From positions 5,146,001-5,210,000 of the forward strand of contig NZ_CP135079.1 in NCBI RefSeq assembly GCF_032121415.1: a stretch of 64,000 nt of DNA, in the 5' to 3' direction. Every line of letters starts with the position of its first letter. Position 1 is the first letter of the stretch. Position numbers and translations under genes: made by a program. Positions 50,915 through 58,724 of this stretch are shown here, piece by piece. Under the pieces are notes generated by a model. That model did not search any database, was not told the origin of the DNA, and saw only the letters and a list, made by a program, of their open reading frames with translations. The DNA is from Streptomyces parvus (GTDB lineage Bacteria > Actinomycetota > Actinomycetes > Streptomycetales > Streptomycetaceae).

Positions 50915-51735
50915 TGCGGCTCGACGTCGTCACGATCTTCCCGGAGTACCTGGAACCGCTGAACGTCTCCCTCGTCGGCAAGGCCCGCGCCCGCGGCGTG
51001 CTGGACGTCCACGTCCACGACCTGCGGGAGTGGACGTACGACCGGCACAACACGGTCGACGACACCCCCTACGGCGGCGGACCCGGCATGGTCATGAAGA
51101 CCGAGCCCTGGGGCGACGCCCTGGACGAGTCCCTGGCCGACGGCTACGAGGCCGGGGCGCACTCCCCGGTCCTCGTCGTGCCCACGCCCAGCGGCCGGCC
51201 GTTCACCCAGGAACTCGCCGTCGAGCTCTCCGCCGCACCCTGGCTGCTCTTCACCCCGGCCCGCTACGAGGGCATCGACCGCCGGGTGATCGACGAGTAC
51301 GCCACCCGGCTGCGGGTCGTCGAGGTCTCCATCGGGGACTATGTGCTGGCCGGCGGGGAAGCGGCCGTCCTGGTGATCACGGAGGCGGTGGCCCGGCTGC
51401 TGCCCGGTGTCCTCGGCAACGCCGAATCCCACCGGGACGACTCCTTCGCCCCGGGCGCGATGGCCAACCTCCTGGAGGGGCCCGTCTACACCAAGCCGCC
51501 CGAGTGGCGCGGCCGGTCCATCCCGGACGTCCTGCTCAGCGGCCACCACGGGAAGATCGCGCGCTGGCGGCGCGACCAGGCCTTCGCCCGTACCGCCCTC
51601 AACCGCCCCGATCTGATCGAGCGGTGCGAGGCGAGCGCCTTCGACAAGAAGGACCGCGAGATCCTCTCCATCCTCGGCTTCGCGCCGGAGCCCGGCGGCC
51701 GATTTTGGCGCAGGCCCACCGCCGTGGAAGAATAG
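50914..51735 (+). CDS. trmD: tRNA (guanine-37-N1)-methyltransferase
   Basis: Methylates G37 of tRNAs reading CNN codons; 273 residues, SPOUT knot fold. Motifs: MRLDVVTIFPEYLEPLNVSL, DDTPYGGGPGMVMK, the SAM knot SIGDYVLAGGEAAVLV and the helical C-terminus with GHHGKIARWRRDQA. TGATG overlap with rimM indicates coupled translation. Confidence 0.96.
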   Translation: MRLDVVTIFPEYLEPLNVSLVGKARARGVLDVHVHDLREWTYDRHNTVDDTPYGGGPGMVMKTEPWGDALDESLADGYEAGAHSPVLVVPTPSGRPFTQELAVELSAAPWLLFTPARYEGIDRRVIDEYATRLRVVEVSIGDYVLAGGEAAVLVITEAVARLLPGVLGNAESHRDDSFAPGAMANLLEGPVYTKPPEWRGRSIPDVLLSGHHGKIARWRRDQAFARTALNRPDLIERCEASAFDKKDREILSILGFAPEPGGRFWRRPTAVEE

Positions 51736-51866
51736 GCCGCTGCTGTCCGTCCGGCGTGCGCCCCTGCCACAGGGGGAAAGACGCCCGCCCGAGGCGATCA
51801 GCACTCCGAACTCTTCAACAACCTTCCCGTCGATGACCTGTGGCATCGGCGAAGAAAGCAGAAACC

Positions 51867-52217
51867 ATGGCTTCCCTGCTCGATGGCGTCAATGCCGCCA
51901 CCCTCCGTTCGGACGTCCCGGCGTTCCGCCCCGGTGACACCGTCAACGTCCACGTGCGCGTGATCGAGGGCAACCGCTCCCGTATCCAGCAGTTCAAGGG
52001 TGTTGTCATCCGCCGCCAGGGCGCGGGCGTCAGCGAGACCTTCACGGTCCGCAAGGTCTCCTTCTCCGTCGGCGTCGAGCGCACCTTCCCGGTGCACAGC
52101 CCGATCTTCGAGAAGATCGAGCTCGTCACCCGCGGTGACGTCCGTCGCGCCAAGCTGTACTTCCTCCGTGAGCTGCGCGGCAAGGCCGCGAAGATCAAGG
52201 AGAAGCGCGACAACTGA
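51867..52217 (+). CDS. rplS: 50S ribosomal protein L19
   Basis: A 116-residue L19 beginning MASLLDGVNAATLRSDVPAF with the conserved RPGDTVNVHVRVIEGNRSRI and FPVHSPIFEKIELV. An in-frame GTG at 51840 would add nine residues, but ATG 51867 fits the family. A 131-base leader separates it from trmD. Confidence 0.96.
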   Translation: MASLLDGVNAATLRSDVPAFRPGDTVNVHVRVIEGNRSRIQQFKGVVIRRQGAGVSETFTVRKVSFSVGVERTFPVHSPIFEKIELVTRGDVRRAKLYFLRELRGKAAKIKEKRDN

Positions 52218-52283
52218 GCTGTCGCCCGGTCATCCCCCTGCGGGTGACCCGTCCACAGCCTGGCCGGATAAGCTTCGGCCGCG

Positions 52284-53054
52284 ATGGACACGCAAGCACA
52301 GCACTCGGAGCGCGACCGCTCCTCGGAACCCGATGCGGGGTCCGGGGAGAGGTCGCGCTTTTCGCGTACGCGGGCCCGCGTCGCCTCCGCGCTGTCGTGG
52401 CGGCGGGTGTTCGCCGGGGCGATCCTGGCCACCGTCGCCCTGCTGCTGTTCAGTGCTTACGTGGTCCAGCCCTTCCTGATCCCCAGCCGCTCGATGGAGC
52501 CCACGCTGCAGGTCGGCGACCGGGTGCTCGTGAACAAGCTGGCGTACCGTTTCGGTGCCGAGCCCGAGCGCGGCGACGTGGTGGTCTTCGACGGGACAGG
52601 ATCGTTCGTACGGGAGGACCTCGACGCGAACCCCCTGACCGGGCTGGTGCGCGGGGCGGCGGCTTCCCTGGGGCTCGCGGAGCCCGCCGACACCGACTTC
52701 GTGAAGCGGGTGGTGGGCGTGGCCGGAGACCGCGTCGTGTGCTGCGACAGGCGCGGGAGGCTCGCGGTCAACGGCACCGTGGTGGACGAGCCGTATCTGT
52801 ACCCCGGGGACACCGCTTCCCGGGCGCCCTTCGACATCGTGGTGTCCGCCGGCGCTCTGTGGATGATGGGCGACCACCGCAGCCGCTCCAGCGACTCCCG
52901 GGACCACCTCGGATCGCCCGGCGGCGGGATGGTGCCCGTCGAGCGGGTGACCGGCCGGGTGGACTGGCTGGGCTGGCCGCCCGCCCGGGTCGGCTCGCTG
53001 ACCGGGACCGGCGCCTTCGGTGACGTACGGGCGCCTGGCGCGGCGCATGGGTAA
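52284..53054 (+). CDS. sipW: Type I signal peptidase SipW
   Basis: Removes signal peptides on the outer membrane face; 256 residues with one N-terminal helix (AGAILATVALLLFSAYVV). The catalytic serine is in PSRSMEPTLQVGDRVLVNK and the lysine in DFVKRVVGVAGDRV. Box E MGDHRSRSSDSRDH is present. It is first of four tandem paralogues. TAAGCT lies 9 bases before the ATG. The end overlaps the sipX start. Confidence 0.93.
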   Translation: MDTQAQHSERDRSSEPDAGSGERSRFSRTRARVASALSWRRVFAGAILATVALLLFSAYVVQPFLIPSRSMEPTLQVGDRVLVNKLAYRFGAEPERGDVVVFDGTGSFVREDLDANPLTGLVRGAAASLGLAEPADTDFVKRVVGVAGDRVVCCDRRGRLAVNGTVVDEPYLYPGDTASRAPFDIVVSAGALWMMGDHRSRSSDSRDHLGSPGGGMVPVERVTGRVDWLGWPPARVGSLTGTGAFGDVRAPGAAHG

Positions 53055-54123
53055 CCGCGGACGCCCGCGCGGCGCATCCGACCCCCGTGCGTCCCTGCCG
53101 ACCGGGACCAGGCCGACCGCGCCGCGCCCGCTGCCCACCCGGGCGGAGCGCCGCAAGCTCGCCAGGAAGGTCCGGCGCAAGCGCCGCAGGTCCGCGGTGA
53201 AGGAGATACCCGTCCTCGTCGTCGTGGCGCTGCTGATCGCGCTCGTCCTGAAGACGTTCCTGGTCCAGGCGTTCGTCATCCCGTCCGGGTCGATGGAACA
53301 GACCATCCGGATCGGCGACCGGGTGCTCGTGGACAAGCTGACCCCGTGGTTCGGATCGAGGCCGCAGCGCGGCGACGTCGTGGTCTTCAAGGACCCCGGC
53401 GGCTGGCTCCAGCAGGAGAACCCCGGGCAGAAGAAGGACCCGCCGATCGGCGTCAAGCAGGCCACCGAGCTGCTGACCTTCATCGGGCTGCTGCCGTCCG
53501 ACGACGAGCAGGACCTGATCAAGCGGGTCATCGCGGTGGGCGGCGACACCGTGAAGTGCTGCGGCGAGGACGGCCGGGTCACCGTCAACGGCGTACCGCT
53601 GGCCGAGACGTACCTCCACCCCGACGACCGGCCCTCGGCCATCTCGTTCGAGGTGAAGGTCCCCGAGGGACGGCTCTTCGTGATGGGGGACCACCGGTCC
53701 GACTCCGCCGACTCCCGCTTCCACCTCGACGAACCCGACCGGGGCACGGTCGCCGAGGAGGAGGTCGTGGGGCGGGCCGTCGTGATCGCCTGGCCGTTCG
53801 GCCACTGGACCACGCTGGAGGAGCGCGACGCCTTCCGTGCCGTCCCGGACTCGCGCGCATCGGAGGCGGCGGTTCCGGCCCGGTCGAATAGTGTGGCACC
53901 TCCGGATCGCGATGGAATGGTCCGGCTCCCGACCCCTGCGGAACTCCCGCTCGTTATGGGAGTGGTGGGCCTGCGTCTGATGAGGCGCGGGCAGTGGCAC
54001 GTACTGAGGAGTGGATGTGGGGGATTTGGCGGTCGGCGCACGATCCGGACACGACGAACCCGAGGACCGGCCGGAGCGCGACGAGTCTCCCGCGGGCGGG
54101 GCGGCGGTCCCGCCGGAGGGTGA
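53047..54123 (+). CDS. sipX: Type I signal peptidase SipX
   Basis: A 358-residue signal peptidase with a membrane helix (VLVVVALLIALVLKTFLV), catalytic Ser in PSGSMEQTIRIGDRVLVDK, Lys in LIKRVIAVGGDTV and box E MGDHRSDSADSRFH. A second hydrophobic stretch lies near residue 300 (ELPLVMGVVGLRLM). The C-terminus is Arg/Gly-rich, and its last 107 bases overlap sipY in another frame, so this tail may be non-functional extension. ATG 53047 lies within the sipW stop region; GTG 53020 is an alternative. Confidence 0.88.
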   Translation: MGNRGRPRGASDPRASLPTGTRPTAPRPLPTRAERRKLARKVRRKRRRSAVKEIPVLVVVALLIALVLKTFLVQAFVIPSGSMEQTIRIGDRVLVDKLTPWFGSRPQRGDVVVFKDPGGWLQQENPGQKKDPPIGVKQATELLTFIGLLPSDDEQDLIKRVIAVGGDTVKCCGEDGRVTVNGVPLAETYLHPDDRPSAISFEVKVPEGRLFVMGDHRSDSADSRFHLDEPDRGTVAEEEVVGRAVVIAWPFGHWTTLEERDAFRAVPDSRASEAAVPARSNSVAPPDRDGMVRLPTPAELPLVMGVVGLRLMRRGQWHVLRSGCGGFGGRRTIRTRRTRGPAGARRVSRGRGGGPAGG

Positions 54124-54919
54124 GGGCGACGCTGCGGGCGGCACGCCCCCGAAGGGCAAGAAGCAGCGCTCCTTCTGGGTGGAGCTGCCGCTGCTCGTCG
54201 GTATCGCCCTGATCCTGGCGCTGCTGATCAAGACGTTCCTGGTCCAGGCGTTCTCGATCCCCTCGGACTCCATGCAGAACACGCTGCAGCGGGGCGACCG
54301 GGTGCTGGTCGACAAGCTGACCCCGTGGTTCGGCTCGGAGCCGGAGCGCGGCGAGGTCGTGGTGTTCCACGACCCGGGCGGCTGGCTGGAGGACACCGTG
54401 ACCCCGGAGCCCAACGCGGTGCAGAAGTTCCTGAGCTTCATCGGCCTGATGCCGTCCTCAGAGGAGAAGGACCTGATCAAGCGGGTCATCGCGGTCGGCG
54501 GCGACACCGTGGAGTGCAAGGAGAACGGCCCCGTCACGGTCAATGGGAAGAGCCTGGACGAGAAGTCGTTCATCTTCCCGGGGAACACCCCGTGCAACGA
54601 CAAGCCCTTCGGCCCGATCAAGGTGCCCGAGGGCCGGATCTTCGTCATGGGCGACCACCGGCAGAACTCCCTGGACTCGCGCTACCACCAGGAGCTCCCG
54701 GGCCAGGGCACGGTCTCCAACGACGAGGTCGTCGGCCGCGCCGTCGTCGTCGCCTGGCCGCTGAGCCGCTGGGCGACCCTTCCGGTCCCCGACACCTTCG
54801 ACCAGCCCGGTCTGAACGCGGCCGCCGCGATGGCTCCGGGGGCACTGGGTGTAGCCGGAGCGGTGCCCCTCGTGTTGTGGCGCCGCCGGAGGCTGACCGC
54901 CCGGCGTACCGCCGGGTAG
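54017..54919 (+). CDS. sipY: Type I signal peptidase SipY
   Basis: A 300-residue paralogue with a membrane helix (LPLLVGIALILALLIKTFLV), catalytic Ser in PSDSMQNTLQRGDRVLVDK, Lys in LIKRVIAVGGDTV and box E MGDHRQNSLDSRYH. A C-terminal hydrophobic segment (APGALGVAGAVPLVLW) suggests a second anchor, as in Streptomyces SipX/Y/Z. GTG 54017 is chosen because GAGGAG lies 5 bases upstream; GTG 54011 is in frame but overlaps that site. In S. lividans SipY is the major signal peptidase. Confidence 0.9.
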   Translation: MGDLAVGARSGHDEPEDRPERDESPAGGAAVPPEGEGDAAGGTPPKGKKQRSFWVELPLLVGIALILALLIKTFLVQAFSIPSDSMQNTLQRGDRVLVDKLTPWFGSEPERGEVVVFHDPGGWLEDTVTPEPNAVQKFLSFIGLMPSSEEKDLIKRVIAVGGDTVECKENGPVTVNGKSLDEKSFIFPGNTPCNDKPFGPIKVPEGRIFVMGDHRQNSLDSRYHQELPGQGTVSNDEVVGRAVVVAWPLSRWATLPVPDTFDQPGLNAAAAMAPGALGVAGAVPLVLWRRRRLTARRTAG

Positions 54920-54969
54920 GGTGCCGACTCGGATCAGCGATTGTCGATCTCCGACGGGGGAGCGCTGGG

Positions 54970-55722
54970 ATGAGCGGTACAGGAAACGGGAAAGACGGCC
55001 GCGGCCGGCTCGGCGCCATGGTGTCGGGCCTCGCCGTGGCCGTCGGCTGTGTACTCTTCCTCGGCGGCTTCGCCTGGGCGGCGGTGGTCTACCAGCCGTA
55101 CACGATCCCGACCGACTCCATGGCCCCGACGGTGAACCCCGGCGACCGGGTGCTCGCGGAGCGGATAGACGGCGCCGACGTCCGGCGCGGTGACGTGGTG
55201 GTCTTCACCGACGAGGTCTGGGCCGCCACACCGATGGTGAAGCGCGTCGTCGGGGTCGGCGGCGACAAGGTGGCCTGCTGCCACAAGGACGGCCGCCTCA
55301 CCGTCAACGGGACCCCCGTCGACGAGCCGTACGTCGACCAGGGCCCGGCCGCCGGCGGCAAGGCCCCCGCCTCGCCCCAGGAATTCTCCGCCACCGTGCC
55401 GCAGGGCAAGATCTTCCTCCTCGGCGACGAACGGGCCACCTCCCTGGACTCCCGGGTCCACCTCCAGGACGCCGGCCAGGGCTCCGTACCGCTGAGCGCC
55501 GTCCAGGCCCGGGTGGACGCGGTGGCCTGGCCGATGGACGGCATGATCGACCGGCCCTCCTCGTTCACCGCGCTGCCCGGCGGGGTGTCCGCCGCCGGAC
55601 CCCTGCCGCTCCAGCTCGGCGCGATCCTGGTGGGGGCCGCCCTGATCCTCGGCGGCGCGGTGTACGGGCCCGTGGCGGCGCGCCTGGGCCGCCGGAGGGC
55701 ACCTGCCGGAGGGGCCCGGTGA
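54970..55722 (+). CDS. sipZ: Type I signal peptidase SipZ
   Basis: A 250-residue paralogue. It has an N-terminal helix (LAVAVGCVLFLGGFAWAAVV), the catalytic Ser in PTDSMAPTVNPGDRVLAER, Lys in MVKRVVGVGGDKV and a diverged box E (LLGDERATSLDSRVH, with Glu where the others have His). A C-terminal helix is present (LQLGAILVGAALILGGAVYG). The stop overlaps the NUDIX gene (GTGA). Confidence 0.91.
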   Translation: MSGTGNGKDGRGRLGAMVSGLAVAVGCVLFLGGFAWAAVVYQPYTIPTDSMAPTVNPGDRVLAERIDGADVRRGDVVVFTDEVWAATPMVKRVVGVGGDKVACCHKDGRLTVNGTPVDEPYVDQGPAAGGKAPASPQEFSATVPQGKIFLLGDERATSLDSRVHLQDAGQGSVPLSAVQARVDAVAWPMDGMIDRPSSFTALPGGVSAAGPLPLQLGAILVGAALILGGAVYGPVAARLGRRRAPAGGAR

Positions 55723-56231
55723 CCTCCGGAGCCCGCAAGGTCGCCCGGGTGGTCCTGCTGGACCCCGACGACCGCATCCTGCTGCTGCACGGCCATGAGC
55801 CGGACGATGTGGCCGACACCTGGTGGTTCACCCCGGGGGGCGGCCTGGAAGGCGACGAGACCCGGGAGCAGGCGGCCCGCCGGGAGCTCGCCGAGGAGAC
55901 CGGGATCACGGACATCGAGCTGGGCCCGCTGCTCTGGACCCGGATCTGCTCCTTCCCGTTCGACGGGCGCCGCTGGGACCAGGACGAGTGGTACTACCTG
56001 GCCCGTACGACGCAGACGGCCACCGCCCCGCAGGGCCTCACCGACCTGGAACTGCGCAGCGTCGCCGGTCTGAGGTGGTGGACTTCCGCCGAACTGCTCG
56101 CGACGCGTGAGACGGTGTACCCGACCAGACTCGCCGAGCTGCTGCGCACGCTCCTCGACGAGGGTCCCCCGCGCGATCCGCTGGTTCTGGCCCCCGAAAT
56201 CGTCCAATCGTCCAGGGACGCCGAAGGCTGA
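55719..56231 (+). CDS. NUDIX hydrolase
   Basis: A 170-residue pyrophosphohydrolase with a full Nudix box (GGGLEGDETREQAARRELAE followed by ETGI, about residues 46-69). It acts on an undefined nucleoside diphosphate derivative. It starts within the sipZ stop by GTGA overlap, so it belongs to the sip operon. Neighbouring sequence gives no substrate clue. Confidence 0.9.
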   Translation: MTSGARKVARVVLLDPDDRILLLHGHEPDDVADTWWFTPGGGLEGDETREQAARRELAEETGITDIELGPLLWTRICSFPFDGRRWDQDEWYYLARTTQTATAPQGLTDLELRSVAGLRWWTSAELLATRETVYPTRLAELLRTLLDEGPPRDPLVLAPEIVQSSRDAEG

Positions 56232-56271
56232 CGCACAATGGGGGCACGCACGGCTGAAGGGGAAACATGCC

Positions 56272-56580
56272 ATGAGCGCCGAGGACCTCGAGAAGTACGA
56301 GACCGAGATGGAGCTGAAGCTCTACCGGGAGTACCGCGATGTCGTCGGTCTGTTCAAATATGTGATCGAGACCGAACGGCGCTTCTACCTCACCAACGAC
56401 TACGAGATGCAGGTGCACTCCGTCCAGGGTGAGGTTTTCTTCGAGGTGTCCATGGCGGACGCCTGGGTCTGGGACATGTACCGGCCTGCCAGGTTCGTCA
56501 AGCAGGTCCGCGTGCTGACCTTCAAGGACGTCAACATCGAAGAGCTCAACAAGAGCGATCTGGAACTTCCGGGAGGCTGA
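56272..56580 (+). CDS. DUF2469 protein
   Basis: A 102-residue conserved actinobacterial protein. It begins MSAEDLEKYETEMELKLYRE and has VVGLFKYVIETERRFYLTND and WVWDMYRPARFVKQVRVLTF. Strong conservation but no known function; the mycobacterial orthologue Rv2901c lies in the same neighbourhood. AAGGGGAAA lies upstream of ATG 56272. Confidence 0.9.
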   Translation: MSAEDLEKYETEMELKLYREYRDVVGLFKYVIETERRFYLTNDYEMQVHSVQGEVFFEVSMADAWVWDMYRPARFVKQVRVLTFKDVNIEELNKSDLELPGG

Positions 56581-56631
56581 CCCCGCGCTGCCCCATGGAG
56601 CCGGGGCCGCCGACACGCGCGCTGCAAGGAG

Positions 56632-56664
56632 AAACCCGGTCACCCGTGAGGGTGGCCGGGTTTT
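56632..56664 (+). terminator. Terminator after DUF2469
   Basis: AAACCCGGTCACCC-GTGA-GGGTGGCCGGGTTT is a 14-bp stem with one G-T pair, followed by TTTCC. Confidence 0.88.
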
Positions 56665-56742
56665 CCACATCCGCGGAGTTGTCCACCAAGATCCACACCT
56701 TTCGGCGGGCCGGGTCACAGTCGGTGCCGGAGGTGGTGCCGA

Positions 56743-57102
56743 ATGAACGCACGGGGGGCACTCGGGCGGTACGGCGAGGATCTGGCGGCGCGGCTGTTGA
56801 CCGACGCCGGGATGACGGTGGTCGGACGGAACTGGCGCTGTCGCGCCGGAGAGATCGACATCGTGGCCAGGGACGGGGACGCGCTGGTCTTCTGCGAGGT
56901 GAAGACGCGCAGGTCGGACGGGTTCGAACACCCCATGGCCGCGGTCGGCCCGGTCAAGGCGGACCGGTTGAGACGACTCGCCGAGATCTGGCTGGAGCGG
57001 CACGGCGGGCCACCGCCCGGCGGGGTCCGCATCGATCTGGTCGGGGTGATCGTGCCCCGGCGCGGGGCCCCGGTGACGGAGCATGCCCGGGGGGTGTCCT
57101 GA
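56743..57102 (+). CDS. YraN family (UPF0102) nuclease-like protein
   Basis: A 119-residue endonuclease-fold protein with GRYGEDLAARLL near the N-terminus and the PD-(D/E)xK-type core GEIDIVARDGDALVFCEVKT (about residues 36-55). It is usually encoded beside comM and dprA as here. The stop overlaps comM by one base (TGATG). Its physiological role is unsettled; a link to DNA uptake or recombination is inferred from neighbours. Confidence 0.9.
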   Translation: MNARGALGRYGEDLAARLLTDAGMTVVGRNWRCRAGEIDIVARDGDALVFCEVKTRRSDGFEHPMAAVGPVKADRLRRLAEIWLERHGGPPPGGVRIDLVGVIVPRRGAPVTEHARGVS

Positions 57103-58724
57103 TGGGCTTCGCACGCGCGTGCTCCGTGGCGCTGGTCGGCGTCGAGGGTGTGGTGGTGGAGGTCCAGGCGGACCTGGAGCCCGGGGTGGCGGCCTTCACC
57201 CTCGTCGGGCTGCCGGACAAGAGCCTGGTGGAGAGCCGGGACCGGGTGCGGGCGGCCGTCGTGAACTCCGGGGCCGAGTGGCCGCAGAAGAAGCTCACGG
57301 TCGGGCTCTCCCCGGCCTCCGTGCCGAAAAGTGGGTCGGGTTTCGATCTCGCCGTGGCGTGCGCGGTGCTCGGCGCGGCCGAGCGGATCGACCCCGCGAT
57401 GATCGCCGACGTGGTGATGATCGGCGAACTGGGTCTGGACGGCCGGGTGCGTCCGGTACGGGGCGTGCTGCCCGCGGTCCTGGCGGCGGCCGAAGCGGGG
57501 TACGAGCAGGTCGTCGTCCCCGAGCAGACGGCCGGGGAGGCGGCCCTGGTGCCGGGGGTCTCGGTCCTCGGCGTCCGGAGCCTGCGCCAGCTCATTGCCG
57601 TCCTGTGCGACGAACCGGTGCCCGAGGAGCCCGCCGACGGCCAGGGGCGCCCCGACGCCATGCTGGCCGGGCTCATGATCCCCGGCACCGGCCTCGGTAC
57701 GGGGCTCGCACCGGCCGCCGCGCGGGGTGACGGGCACCGGCCGGACCTGGCGGACGTCGCGGGGCAGCTGCGCCCGCGCCAGGCTCTGGAGGTGGCCGCA
57801 GCCGGCGGACACCACCTGCTTCTCTCGGGTCCGCCGGGCGCGGGCAAGACCATGCTGGCCGAGCGGCTGTCGGCGGTCCTGCCCCCGCTGACCCGGCAGG
57901 AATCCCTCGAAGTGACGGCGGTCCACTCCGTGGCGGGCATCCTCCCCCCGGGTGAACCGCTCGTCTCCCGGGCGCCCTACTGCGCTCCGCACCACTCGGC
58001 GACCATGCAGTCCCTGGTGGGCGGGGGCAACGGAATCCCGAGGCCGGGCGCGGTCTCGCTGGCCCACCGAGGCGTGCTCTTCCTCGACGAGGCCCCCGAA
58101 TTCTCGGGCAAGGCCCTGGACGCGCTGCGCCAGCCGCTGGAGTCGGGCCATGTGGTGGTCGCGCGGGCGGCGGGGGTGGTGCGGCTGCCCGCCCGGTTCC
58201 TGATGGTGCTGGCGGCCAATCCGTGCCCCTGTGGCCGCCACACGCTCACCGGCGCGGGCTGCGAGTGCCCGCCCTCGGTGGTCCGCCGCTACCAGGCACG
58301 GCTGTCCGGCCCTCTGCTCGACCGGGTGGACCTGCGGGTCGAGGTGGAACCGGTCGGCCGTGCGGACCTCCTGGGCCAGGGCGGCCGGGGCGAGTCGACG
58401 GAGGTCGTCGCCGCACGGGTACGGGACGCCAGGGCCCGGGCGGCCGAACGGCTGGCCGGCACCCCGTGGACCACGAACAGCGAGGTCTCGGGCCACGAGC
58501 TGCGGACCCGCCTGCTGGTGGCCCCGGGGGCACTGGCGGCGGCGGAACGGGACCTGGAACGCGGAATCCTCACGGCCCGCGGCCTGGACCGGGTGCTGAG
58601 GGTGGCCTGGACGGTGGCGGACCTACGCGGCGCCGACCGCCCGGACGCCTCGGACGTGGCGGTCGCCCTGGAGCTACGGACGGGTATCCACCGCGGAGTT
58701 CAGATGGGGGCGGGGGCGCGGTGA
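57102..58724 (+). CDS. comM: ComM-like AAA ATPase (YifB/Mg-chelatase subunit family)
   Basis: A 540-residue ATPase. The N-terminal Lon-like domain (MGFARACSVALVGVEGVVVE, VGLPDKSLVESRDRVRAAV) precedes the AAA core: Walker A SGPPGAGKTMLAERL near 243, Walker B region AHRGVLFLDEAPEFSGKALD, and the zinc-type cysteine cluster CPCGRHTLTGAGCECPP. In naturally competent bacteria ComM is a branch-migration helicase for incoming DNA. It is not a magnesium chelatase subunit. GTGA overlap with dprA. Confidence 0.93.
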   Translation: MGFARACSVALVGVEGVVVEVQADLEPGVAAFTLVGLPDKSLVESRDRVRAAVVNSGAEWPQKKLTVGLSPASVPKSGSGFDLAVACAVLGAAERIDPAMIADVVMIGELGLDGRVRPVRGVLPAVLAAAEAGYEQVVVPEQTAGEAALVPGVSVLGVRSLRQLIAVLCDEPVPEEPADGQGRPDAMLAGLMIPGTGLGTGLAPAAARGDGHRPDLADVAGQLRPRQALEVAAAGGHHLLLSGPPGAGKTMLAERLSAVLPPLTRQESLEVTAVHSVAGILPPGEPLVSRAPYCAPHHSATMQSLVGGGNGIPRPGAVSLAHRGVLFLDEAPEFSGKALDALRQPLESGHVVVARAAGVVRLPARFLMVLAANPCPCGRHTLTGAGCECPPSVVRRYQARLSGPLLDRVDLRVEVEPVGRADLLGQGGRGESTEVVAARVRDARARAAERLAGTPWTTNSEVSGHELRTRLLVAPGALAAAERDLERGILTARGLDRVLRVAWTVADLRGADRPDASDVAVALELRTGIHRGVQMGAGAR

